A DNA stretch of 64,000 nucleotides. It comes from CADEED01 sp043747835 (GTDB lineage: Bacteria > Pseudomonadota > Gammaproteobacteria > Steroidobacterales > Steroidobacteraceae). Under the pieces are notes generated by a model that saw only the letters and a program-made list of their open reading frames with translations, was not told the DNA's origin and ran no database searches. Below, piece after piece: positions 34,155 through 41,970 of this stretch (position 1 is its first letter; every line of letters begins with the position of its first letter). Both the position numbers and the translations under genes were made by a program. The stretch covers positions 62,001-126,000 of the forward strand of contig JAYTOK010000148.1 of NCBI GenBank assembly GCA_043747835.1. Direction: 5' to 3'.

Positions 34155-34181
34155 CGTTCCATCACGACTCAGGCATAGAAT
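34152..34181 (+). promoter_or_regulatory. Possible sigma-70 promoter for a near-leaderless transcript
   Basis: TAGAAT at 34176-34181 is a fair -10 box, with TGACGT at 34152-34157 as a weak -35 (18-base spacer). Only seven bases separate the -10 from the ATG at 34189, and no Shine-Dalgarno precedes that ATG, so the mRNA may start at or next to the start codon. Weak evidence from sequence alone. Confidence 0.3.
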
Positions 34182-34188
34182 CGGGTCC

Positions 34189-35367
34189 ATGAGAGGGGAC
34201 ACCGAACCGGCGTTCACGCTGGGGATAGAAGAAGAATATCTGCTCGTGGATATGGCCACGCGCGATCTCGTTTCCGACCCTCCCGCCGAGCTGCTGCAAC
34301 GATGCATCGCCGAGACCGACGGCCGCGTCAGCCCGGAGTTCCTGCGCTCGCAGCTCGAAGTGAAGACTTCCGTTTGCGGCTCCGTGTCATCGATGCGTCG
34401 TGAGCTCGCCGCGCTGCGCTTCAAGGTTTGCGAGATCGCGGCCGAATACGGCATCGCGCCCATCGCCGCATCGACGCACCCGTTCGCCAAGCCTCACAAG
34501 CCTTTGCACAGCGATGGCGAGCGTTACGCCGCGATCGCGCGCGAAGTGCAGGCCGGCGCGCGACGCATGGTGATCTGCGGCATGCACGTGCACGTCGGAC
34601 TCGATGACGACGAGTTGCGCATCGACGTGATGAACCAGCTCACGTACTTCGTGCCGCATCTGCTGGCGCTCTCGTGTTCGTCGCCGTTCTGGGAAGGCGA
34701 CGAGATGGGCATGCAGTCTTTCCGGCTGATGTTGCTGTCGTCGCTGCCACGCACCGGGTTGCCCGAAGTCTTCGAAAGCTACGGCGAGTTCCGCCGGCAC
34801 CTGGATGCGCTGGTGCGCAACGGACTGATCGAGGACACGACGAAGATCTGGTGGGATATCCGGCCGAGCTCGCGCTACCCGACGCTCGAGACGCGCGTAT
34901 TCGACTGCTGCACACACCTCGATGACGCCGTGTGCCTGGCGGCCCTGAACCTCTCGCTGGTGCGCATGCTTTACCGTCTGCGCCGCGACAACAAGATGTG
35001 GCGGCGTTATCCGCGCATGCTGATTGCCGAGAACCGCTGGCGCGCGATGCGCTTCGGCTCCGACGCGAGCCTGCTCGATCTCGCGCGCGGCGAGCTCGTG
35101 CCGTTCGGCGAGTTGCTGGAGGAATTGCTCGCAATTACCCGCGAGGACGCCATCGCGCTCGATTGCCTGTCGGAGTGTGAGCATGCGCGCGTGATCCTGA
35201 AGCGCGGCACGAGCGCGCACCAACAGCTGGATATTCACCAACGCGCGCGGTCGCAGGGCGCGACGGATGGGGAGGCGTTGTCGGCCGTGGTGGGTTGGCT
35301 CGCAAAGACAACCGCGGCGCCGCCGGCGCTGCTGCAGTTCCCGGCGCAGAGCGCGCAGCGGGCCTAA
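34189..35367 (+). CDS. Carboxylate-amine ligase, YbdK/glutamate-cysteine-ligase family 2
   Basis: 392 residues. The N-terminal F-T-L-G-I-E-E-E-Y-L-L-V, the M-H-V-H-V-G metal/ATP motif, the W-W-D-I-R-P-S segment and E-T-R-V-F-D place it in the GCS2/YbdK family, ATP-dependent enzymes that join a carboxylate to an amine with weak or uncertain in vivo role. The start is ATG 34189, 34 bases after the GGDEF-EAL stop. It converges on the subtilase gene, with the palindrome at 35385 between them. Confidence 0.9.
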   Translation: MRGDTEPAFTLGIEEEYLLVDMATRDLVSDPPAELLQRCIAETDGRVSPEFLRSQLEVKTSVCGSVSSMRRELAALRFKVCEIAAEYGIAPIAASTHPFAKPHKPLHSDGERYAAIAREVQAGARRMVICGMHVHVGLDDDELRIDVMNQLTYFVPHLLALSCSSPFWEGDEMGMQSFRLMLLSSLPRTGLPEVFESYGEFRRHLDALVRNGLIEDTTKIWWDIRPSSRYPTLETRVFDCCTHLDDAVCLAALNLSLVRMLYRLRRDNKMWRRYPRMLIAENRWRAMRFGSDASLLDLARGELVPFGELLEELLAITREDAIALDCLSECEHARVILKRGTSAHQQLDIHQRARSQGATDGEALSAVVGWLAKTTAAPPALLQFPAQSAQRA

Positions 35368-35384
35368 AGCTGACGCCGGTTAGC

Positions 35385-35436
35385 AAAGGGGACTGATTTT
35401 TTATCGGTTCCTCCGATAAATAGATCTGTCCCCTTT
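35385..35436. repeat. Short inverted-repeat element with GGGGACAGATCTATT end
   Basis: Bases 35385-35407 pair imperfectly with 35413-35436 around a five-base loop. On the minus strand the element opens AAAGGGGACAGATCTATT, the same end sequence as the larger element at 55690-56006. It lies between two convergent genes (the YbdK-type ligase and the subtilase) and can fold into a long hairpin, so it may act as a bidirectional terminator. Confidence 0.7.
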
Positions 35437-35449
35437 CTCTCTGACCCCC

Positions 35450-36787
35450 TCAAATCTTACACACCGCGCCGCGCACCACCTGCGCGAGCGCCGTGCACGC
35501 ATTCACCGAGAAGTAGGGCCCGCGCGTCGTATCGTGACGCCGAGTCGATTGCGTGAGCAGCGCGCGCAGCTTCTCCACACCGAGACGCTGATTGCGCGCG
35601 AGCAGCAGCGCCACGACGCCCGTGATCTGCGCGGTGGCGAGCGAGCTGCCCGAGGCGAAGTCGTAGTGGCCGTTCGGCACCAGCGTGACGATGTCGCGCG
35701 CGGGCGCGCGCAGCAGCGCGGCGTCGTCGCCCGGCGCCTCCGCCTCGGTGACCGGCAGTACGCCTGGTAGTTTGGCCGGGAACCCGAAGCGCGGATCGCT
35801 CGACACGGCACCCACGACGATCACGCCGGCCTCGGTGGCTTTCGCCACCAGCGCTGCGAGCAGCGTATCGCCCGGACCGACCAGGCTCAGGTTGATGATC
35901 TGCGCTTTCGCGGTCAGCGCGTCGGCCAGCGCCTGCGCGAGCGTGAACGAGTTGCAGCGGCCCGCGCTCGTGGCGGATGCCTGCCAGCAGGCCTTGTACG
36001 CGAGCAGCGTCACTTCCGGCGCGACGCCCACGATTCCGATGCCGTTGTTGGCCGCCGCGGCGATGAGTCCCGCGACCTGTGTGCCATGGCGGTCGTTGCG
36101 AAACGACGTCGCGTCATCATCGATGTAGTTGCGCGTGACCTGCGTGCGGCCGGCCAGGTCGGGATGCTGCGTGTCGACGCCGGTGTCGATGATCGCGACA
36201 CGAATGCCCGCGCCGCGCGACAGGCGATGCGCCTCGACGACGTCGAGCGCGCGCACGTTCGCCTGCAGCTTTGCATACGGGTCGTCGACTCCGGGCGACT
36301 CGATCGTCGTCGCGGATTCGAACTCGTTGAGCGGCTGCGCGATGACCACGCGTTTGTCGCCGCGCAGCTTCTCGATCATCGCCTCGCGCGTCGTGCCGGG
36401 CGGGATGCGGAACAGCACGCAGTGCATGCGCAACTGCTCGATCGGCCACTCCGAAACCAGTGTCAGCGAATACTCGCGCGCGAGGTCGCGGATCTGCGCC
36501 GACGCGCTGGCGCCCACGCGGTAGTTCGATCCGCCACCGTAACCGTGCGCCGTGCCGCCGACGGCGGCCGGCCGGCCGCTCACGGGATTCGCGACGGCAA
36601 CGACGATGAACTGCGTCGGCGCCGTGCGCACCTCGGGCGGCGTGTGCACGGGCGGATTCGCGGCGAAGGCCTCGGCGTTGGCGGCGAGTGCGATCAGTGC
36701 GAGCGCGCACGATGCAAAGACACGCACACCCGCGCGCGACGCCTGTCGCGCGAACTCAGCGAGCAACGGGTTCCGCAAAGCTGACAT
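35450..36787 (-). CDS. Secreted subtilisin-like (S8) protease linked to an ECF sigma/anti-sigma pair
   Basis: 445 residues: signal peptide (about 20-43), a propeptide-like region ending near 155, and an S8 domain with the triad D201 (I-I-D-T-G-V-D), H234 (R-H-G-T-Q-V-A-G) and S382 (G-S-S-L-A-T-A). The usual G-T-S-M-A-x-P reads G-S-S-L-A-T-A, and the oxyanion-hole Asn loop (A-G-N-D) reads V-S-S-D, so that Asn is replaced by Ser. The enzyme may be slow or specialised. AGGA precedes the ATG at 36787. The gene overlaps the anti-sigma gene by 32 bases and is the third gene of the sigma operon, a strong hint that it takes part in the signal cascade. Confidence 0.87.
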   Translation of the reverse strand: MSALRNPLLAEFARQASRAGVRVFASCALALIALAANAEAFAANPPVHTPPEVRTAPTQFIVVAVANPVSGRPAAVGGTAHGYGGGSNYRVGASASAQIRDLAREYSLTLVSEWPIEQLRMHCVLFRIPPGTTREAMIEKLRGDKRVVIAQPLNEFESATTIESPGVDDPYAKLQANVRALDVVEAHRLSRGAGIRVAIIDTGVDTQHPDLAGRTQVTRNYIDDDATSFRNDRHGTQVAGLIAAAANNGIGIVGVAPEVTLLAYKACWQASATSAGRCNSFTLAQALADALTAKAQIINLSLVGPGDTLLAALVAKATEAGVIVVGAVSSDPRFGFPAKLPGVLPVTEAEAPGDDAALLRAPARDIVTLVPNGHYDFASGSSLATAQITGVVALLLARNQRLGVEKLRALLTQSTRRHDTTRGPYFSVNACTALAQVVRGAVCKI

Positions 36788-37439
36788 TCGGATCCTTGGA
36801 CATCACGGCCGCAACCGATTCCGCCGATGCGCCGGAGGCTACTGCATCGACGGAGAGGGCGGCAGTAAAGTTGCCCTGCGTACCGGGGCCCGCGACGATC
36901 TCGAGGCCCTGGTGCGCGAGCAGCGTGTTGATGGTTTCGATCGATGCCTGCGGCGCGAAGACGACCCGCACGGTCGGCGCCTGCACCCGTGCTCCCGTGC
37001 GGGGATCCTCGCGCGTGACAGTCACGAAATCACTGGGGGAGCCTGCGCCGCCCGACATCGCGCTGAATCCGAGCACGCCCAGGCCCACGGCCTGCACGAT
37101 CACCGCGGCCGCGAGCCAGCGAACGGTGCGCGATGCGCGAAAGCCGCCGCCGCCGCCCGTGCCAGTCGCTGGCAGAGTGACGGATTCCGACGCCTCGATG
37201 CGCGCCCACAACTTGTCGAACGAACGCTGTTCTTCGCTCGCCGCCGCCGGCGTCGGAACCGCGTCGTTGCGCATTCCCGAGGAGATCATCCGCTGCGCGG
37301 CCAGCTCGGCCCGGCATTCGGCGCACGCGTGCACGTGCGCTTCCACCCACTCGCGTTCCTCGCCCGCGATCCGGCCGTTGGCGAGCCAGGGCAGCAATGC
37401 CCATGCTTCGGCGTGTGTGTCGGGAATGCGGGGGCTCAT
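36756..37439 (-). CDS. Anti-sigma factor with zinc finger and a propeptide-like periplasmic domain
   Basis: 227 residues. The cytoplasmic N-terminus carries an H-x3-C-x2-C zinc anti-sigma motif (H35, C39, C42). One membrane helix at about 107-127 follows, and the periplasmic C-terminus (about 155-227) reads V-R-V-V-F-A-P then I-E-T-I-N-T-L-L and ends D-P-N-V-S-F-A-E-P, the pattern of subtilisin propeptide/inhibitor I9 domains. Start overlaps the sigma stop (ATGA). It should hold the ECF factor at the membrane; the adjacent S8 protease could bind or cut its I9-like domain. The I9 reading is by eye and needs structure prediction. Confidence 0.82.
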   Translation of the reverse strand: MSPRIPDTHAEAWALLPWLANGRIAGEEREWVEAHVHACAECRAELAAQRMISSGMRNDAVPTPAAASEEQRSFDKLWARIEASESVTLPATGTGGGGGFRASRTVRWLAAAVIVQAVGLGVLGFSAMSGGAGSPSDFVTVTREDPRTGARVQAPTVRVVFAPQASIETINTLLAHQGLEIVAGPGTQGNFTAALSVDAVASGASAESVAAVMSKDPNVSFAEPVAR

Positions 37440-38041
37440 GCGTTGTCTCCGGTCATGCCTGCGAGCTTGGGTAAAACTTTTTTCAGCGTCTCGCGTGCGC
37501 GGAACAGACGCGTTTTCACGGTGTTCACGGGGCAATCGAGAATGGCGGCCACTTCTTCGCAGGAGTGGCCGAGCGTGTACGTCAGTTCGAGCGCCATGCG
37601 CTGCTCGACGGGCAGGCGTTCGAGTCCGAGCGCCAGCCATTGCCGGTCCGTCTGGTTATCGTCCGTCGACTCGACGCTGACGGAATCCTCGTCGAACTCG
37701 TGGTCGGCGACCGGACGTAGTTTGGCGCGGCGGAGCGCGTTGAGCGCGCGGCGATACGCGATGCCGATGATCCATGTCGAGAGTTGCGAGGCGCCGCGGA
37801 ATTCGCCGGCCTTCGTCCAGACGACCCAGAAGGTGTCGTTGACGACTTCCTCGATGTCCTCACGACGCACGGACATGCGCGTGAGCAATCGGGACAGGCG
37901 CTGGTGGTAGTTGCTGTAGAGGGTGCGGAACGCCGCCTGGTCGCGCGACTTCGCGATACGTTCGAGCAACTCCCGCTCCGAGGCGTCGTTGGAGGGGGCC
38001 GCGGCCCGAGGTATGTGATTTTCAACGCTTTTCAGAGCCAC
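37436..38041 (-). CDS. ECF-type RNA polymerase sigma factor
   Basis: 201 residues with sigma-70 region 2 (Y-S-N-Y-H-Q-R-L, then D-I-E-E-V-V-N-D-T-F and W-I-I-G-I-A-Y-R-R-A) and region 4 (L-P-V-E-Q-R-M-A-L-E-L, T-L-G-H-S-C-E-E-V-A, V-N-T-V-K-T-R-L-F-R-A-R). An acidic linker joins the two. First gene of the sigma/anti-sigma/subtilase operon; a candidate autoregulated ECF promoter lies just upstream at 38075-38099. Regulon otherwise unknown. Confidence 0.93.
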   Translation of the reverse strand: MALKSVENHIPRAAAPSNDASERELLERIAKSRDQAAFRTLYSNYHQRLSRLLTRMSVRREDIEEVVNDTFWVVWTKAGEFRGASQLSTWIIGIAYRRALNALRRAKLRPVADHEFDEDSVSVESTDDNQTDRQWLALGLERLPVEQRMALELTYTLGHSCEEVAAILDCPVNTVKTRLFRARETLKKVLPKLAGMTGDNA

Positions 38042-38074
38042 GGCAGCATCCCGCTAGAACCATTTGCTCATAAG

Positions 38075-38099
38075 TAACGGGGACGCTCCGGAAGGTTCC
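38075..38099 (-). promoter_or_regulatory. Candidate ECF sigma promoter (autoregulation)
   Basis: Read on the minus strand, GGAACC (38099-38094) is followed after 14 bases by CGTTA (38079-38075), resembling the GGAAC / CGTT pattern of many ECF promoters. It lies 33 bases upstream of the sigma-factor start codon. No other copy was searched for. Confidence 0.42.
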
Positions 38100-38104
38100 C
38101 GCGC

Positions 38105-38908
38105 CTAGTTCGACGACGAAAACCGCCACAGCGCGGTCAGGGCCAGCCGGTCGCCCGTGGAATCCTCGAGGAAGTGCCGCTCCGCGACGTCGTCCACGCC
38201 GAGATACGCGAGTTGCAACTCGAACGGTGCCAGGATCGCCGTCACCGTCGCGTTCCAGTAGTAGTAGCTGCCGCCGTAAACCTCGTCGAGCGCGTAGTGG
38301 CCGACGCCCGCGGAGAGCGCCCAGCGCTCCGAGAGAGAGCGTCGACCCGAGAGCTCGAACGCCCAGGCATCGCCATCCTTGTATCCCGGCTTCGAGCCGA
38401 CCGCTTTCGTGTTCGGCGAGTAGACAGCGGCGAGGTAGACAGAGTCGCGGAAGCCCAGTGTGCTCGTGAGTTCGCTGCGGTTGTAGTTGAAGCGGCGTGG
38501 ATCGTCGGGGTAGGTGTATTGCGAGAGACGCACATCTGCGGAGAAATCATCGGAGACGCGCCAATAGCGGCCTATCCACGCGTCGATCTCGACGTCGGGG
38601 CTCGGGCCCGGATTCGGATCCGCCATGGCCGCGAAAGCGCCCACGTAAAATTCATGCGGAAATTCGATGTCGAGAGAGGCCTGCGCGGCGGGCTTGCCAC
38701 GCGTGAGCGAAATCCCGCGGAACACGAAATCGGACGTGGCTCCAAGGGATCCCGAGACGATCTGCGCATGACCGGGAGCTGCGCCGCAGGCGGCGAGACA
38801 AAACAGGATCAGGATTCGGCTGGATCTCGCCACGGGCGGGGTTTCCCTCAAGGCCTTTCGTAAGGGGCTGCGAGCTTGAACGGGTGCGACAGGGTTCGCA
38901 ATAACCAC
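38105..38908 (-). CDS. TIGR02001-type outer-membrane/periplasmic protein
   Basis: 267 residues. A signal peptide with an unusually long basic leader ends near G-H-A-Q. The mature part opens S-G-S-L-G-A-T-S-D-F-V-F-R-G-I-S-L-T, the hallmark of the proteobacterial TIGR02001 family, with alternating beta-strand residues throughout and a C-terminal aromatic near W-R-F. Probably a beta-rich outer-membrane protein of unknown cargo. The true start may be inside the leader. The gene follows the sigma operon's divergent promoter region head to tail on the same strand; its regulation is not evident. Confidence 0.78.
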   Translation of the reverse strand: MVIANPVAPVQARSPLRKALRETPPVARSSRILILFCLAACGAAPGHAQIVSGSLGATSDFVFRGISLTRGKPAAQASLDIEFPHEFYVGAFAAMADPNPGPSPDVEIDAWIGRYWRVSDDFSADVRLSQYTYPDDPRRFNYNRSELTSTLGFRDSVYLAAVYSPNTKAVGSKPGYKDGDAWAFELSGRRSLSERWALSAGVGHYALDEVYGGSYYYWNATVTAILAPFELQLAYLGVDDVAERHFLEDSTGDRLALTALWRFSSSN

Positions 38909-38989
38909 GGTTCAATACGATTCTGGCGGGCCGCAGGACATTCAGAGTTCCCCTGTGTGACCGTTAACCTGAGGATCAACCCAACGAAC

Positions 38990-41758
38990 ATGGATTCCAC
39001 ACTCGCATCGCTGCTGGATCGCTGGTCGCGCGTCATCCTCGCGTGCTGTGTGATCTATGGCGCGGCGCAGGTGGTGATCCTCGTCACCGGAATTGCGGGC
39101 GAGGATGTGACGGCGTGGGTCGGAACCTGGGGCAATTTGCCGCTCATGGGCCTCGTGCTCGTGATGCTGTGGCCCATCATCACCGACCGCGAAATGAGCC
39201 CGATGCGCCGCCGCGCCTTCCAGCTCATCGCAGTCGGACAGATTCTCGATCTCGTCGCGAGCGTCGGCTGGGGCTACGGCGCACTGACTGCGAGCGAGAC
39301 GTGGGGCCTGTGGCCGGACGTCGTCTGGGTCTTTTTCTACCCGCTGGCGGGCGCCGCATTCCTGCTCTTCTACTTCGAACTCGGCGGCCGCCTCAACACG
39401 ATTCGCTCTCTCGTCGACGTCGCCACGATAATCGTCGGATTCGGCACGCTGCTGTGGTTCACCGCGCTCGCGCCGCTCACGACGATGAGCGCGTCGCAAT
39501 TGTCGGAGAATTGGGCCGCGGGTTCGTACGGGCTCGGCCTGTTCGTGATGATCATCGGCGCCGCCCTCTGCGCGATGCAGATCACTGAATGGCGCTCGGT
39601 CGCCGCGATCGCGTGGTTGCTCGTCGCGATGGTGACGACGATCGTCGCGGACCTGCTGTCGGTGAACGCGGAGCTCGCGGGGACATACGAACCGGGCTCG
39701 GGCATCGACGCGGTGTACGTTGGCTACTATCTCTGCATGCTGCTGAGCGCGAACGCGCAACGACGCGAACGCGCGAACCCCATGATGCGCGGCCTGCAGG
39801 GTGATCTGCGCGGCTCTCTGCCAGTCGTCGCGCTCATGGTAGGCGTCATCGCGCTGCTCGTGGACCGGCTCAATCTGACCGAAGGCGATTCGCCTTTGCT
39901 GGTCGGGGTGATCCTGGTTTCGACACTGCTCGTCGTCGTGAGCCAGGCGCTCGGTACGAAAGAAGTGATCGGCCTGCATCGCGAAGTCGCGACTCGCCGG
40001 TTCGACGAGCGGCTGACGGAACTCGTGCGCCGCTCGAGCGACATGATCGCCATCTGCGACGAACAGGGCATCATCCGTTACGCGAGTCCGTCGTCGGAGG
40101 CTTTGCTCGGCGTGCAGCCGAACGAACTCAACGGCAAGCAGATCGAGCAGGCGCTGGGACACGAAGGCATCCAGGTTCGTGCCGTGTTCGAGCAGGTGCT
40201 ACGCACCGCGCACGCGGAGCAGACCGTGAACTTCACGATCCCGCAGGAGAGCGGGGAACCACGCACCTACAAGATGGTGATCGCGAATCTGTGCCACGTC
40301 GAATCCATCCGCGGCGTGACGCTCAACATCCGTGACGTTTCCGACGCCACGCGCCTCAACGACAAGCTGCGCACGCTGGCGTTCCACGATCCGCTCACGC
40401 TGCTCGCGAACCGTTCGCTGTTCTCGGATCGAGTGCATCAGGCCATCAAACACATCGCCGACGGCATGACGCCCGCGGTGCTGTTCATCGATCTCGACAA
40501 CTTCAAGACGGTCAACGACAGTCTGGGCCACGGCGCGGGCGATGCGCTGTTGCGCAACTTCGCGCATCGTCTCGTCCAGTCCACGCGCGCGGGAGACACC
40601 GTCGCGCGGCTGGGAGGCGACGAATTCGCGGTGCTCGTCGATCATGCGCCCGGCATCGAAGCCGCGATGGCGGTCGCGAAGCAGATCATCGATTCCTGCA
40701 AGCAGCCATTCGATCTCGACGGGCGCCAGGTGCGCATCGGCGCGAGCATCGGCGTCGCGATGTCGGATCGCGTGAGCACCACCGAGCGCCTGCTGCGCAA
40801 CGCGGATGCCGCGATGTACGCGGCGAAGTCGCGCGGCAAGGGTCACGCCGAGGTCTTCGCGCCCGAGATGTTGCGCGCCGCGCGCCGGCGCATGCGCATC
40901 GAGAACGAACTCGCCACCGCGATCGACGAGGGCCAGCTCGAGGCTCACTACCAGCCGATCGTCGACCTCTCGTCCCGCCACCTCGTCGGCGTCGAAGCGC
41001 TCATGCGCTGGCGTCATCCGACGCGTGGACTCGTGATGCCGGGCGACTTCATTCCACTGGCCGAGGAAACCGGGCAGATCATCGCCATGACGCAGTGGAT
41101 GATGAAGCGTGCCTGCGAGGACGTGAGCCGAATGCAGCGCGAGATCGCGCATGGCGCGGGTTTGCGGGTGTCGATCAACGTGTCGAGCCGCTATCTGAAT
41201 CAGGGCGACATCGTTCGCGACGTGCGCGAGGCTCTCGAAGCGAACGGGGTCAAGCCGGACTGTCTCATCCTCGAGGTGACCGAGAGCCTGCTGCTGGAAA
41301 ATTCCGAACGCCTCGAACGGACGTTCCGCGAGCTCAAGACACTCGGCGTGCGACTCGCGCTCGACGATTTCGGCACGGGCTATTCCTCGCTCGCGTATCT
41401 GCACCGATTCCCGATCGACATCCTCAAGATCGATCGCTCGTTCGTCGAGCGGCTCGCGCGCGGCGGAGAAGGGCAGGAGGGCGTCGACGCGGTCGCGCTC
41501 GCGAAAGCCATCCTCTCGCTCGCCGATGCGTTGGGCCTCGACACCGTCGCGGAAGGCATCGAAGTGGATGCGCAGCGCGACGCGCTACTCGCGCTCGGAT
41601 GCAAGACGGGGCAGGGCTATTCATTCGGCAAAGCGATGCCCGTCGATGAAGTGTTCGACGCGGCGGTCACGCGTCGCCGCGCGGTGATGGCGGGCAACAT
41701 GGCGGGAACCATCGAGTACTCCGCAACGGGCCGCTTCCGCGGCATGTCGGACCACTGA
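38990..41758 (+). CDS. Membrane-bound PAS-GGDEF-EAL c-di-GMP protein
   Basis: 922 residues from ATG 38990; in-frame upstream codons reach 38876 but look non-coding. About ten hydrophobic segments over residues 10-320 form an integral-membrane sensor, followed by PAS (about 345-460), GGDEF with intact G-G-D-E-F at 542-546 and EAL with E-A-L at 669-671. The EAL catalytic residues (I-N-V-S-S, E-V-T-E, L-D-D-F-G-T-G, K-I-D-R-S) are complete, so it can potentially make and hydrolyse c-di-GMP. Divergent from the TIGR02001 gene (81-base gap). Confidence 0.92.
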   Translation: MDSTLASLLDRWSRVILACCVIYGAAQVVILVTGIAGEDVTAWVGTWGNLPLMGLVLVMLWPIITDREMSPMRRRAFQLIAVGQILDLVASVGWGYGALTASETWGLWPDVVWVFFYPLAGAAFLLFYFELGGRLNTIRSLVDVATIIVGFGTLLWFTALAPLTTMSASQLSENWAAGSYGLGLFVMIIGAALCAMQITEWRSVAAIAWLLVAMVTTIVADLLSVNAELAGTYEPGSGIDAVYVGYYLCMLLSANAQRRERANPMMRGLQGDLRGSLPVVALMVGVIALLVDRLNLTEGDSPLLVGVILVSTLLVVVSQALGTKEVIGLHREVATRRFDERLTELVRRSSDMIAICDEQGIIRYASPSSEALLGVQPNELNGKQIEQALGHEGIQVRAVFEQVLRTAHAEQTVNFTIPQESGEPRTYKMVIANLCHVESIRGVTLNIRDVSDATRLNDKLRTLAFHDPLTLLANRSLFSDRVHQAIKHIADGMTPAVLFIDLDNFKTVNDSLGHGAGDALLRNFAHRLVQSTRAGDTVARLGGDEFAVLVDHAPGIEAAMAVAKQIIDSCKQPFDLDGRQVRIGASIGVAMSDRVSTTERLLRNADAAMYAAKSRGKGHAEVFAPEMLRAARRRMRIENELATAIDEGQLEAHYQPIVDLSSRHLVGVEALMRWRHPTRGLVMPGDFIPLAEETGQIIAMTQWMMKRACEDVSRMQREIAHGAGLRVSINVSSRYLNQGDIVRDVREALEANGVKPDCLILEVTESLLLENSERLERTFRELKTLGVRLALDDFGTGYSSLAYLHRFPIDILKIDRSFVERLARGGEGQEGVDAVALAKAILSLADALGLDTVAEGIEVDAQRDALLALGCKTGQGYSFGKAMPVDEVFDAAVTRRRAVMAGNMAGTIEYSATGRFRGMSDH

Positions 41759-41970
41759 CAAGCTTTTGGCTGACACCGGTGACAGGGGATCGTGCACCGC
41801 GTGTGACATAACTCGCGGGTGCGCTTCTCATAATGTTCCCGCCGGAAATCCGGGCTTCCGCTTGCCCGAAAACATGCGAACTGGGTTGGATTCCGTCTTA
41901 AGGCGCTCGACTACTCTGCGCAGGCCGACGAGAGACGGCCTGTTCGATAACAACGACTATTGGAGTACCG

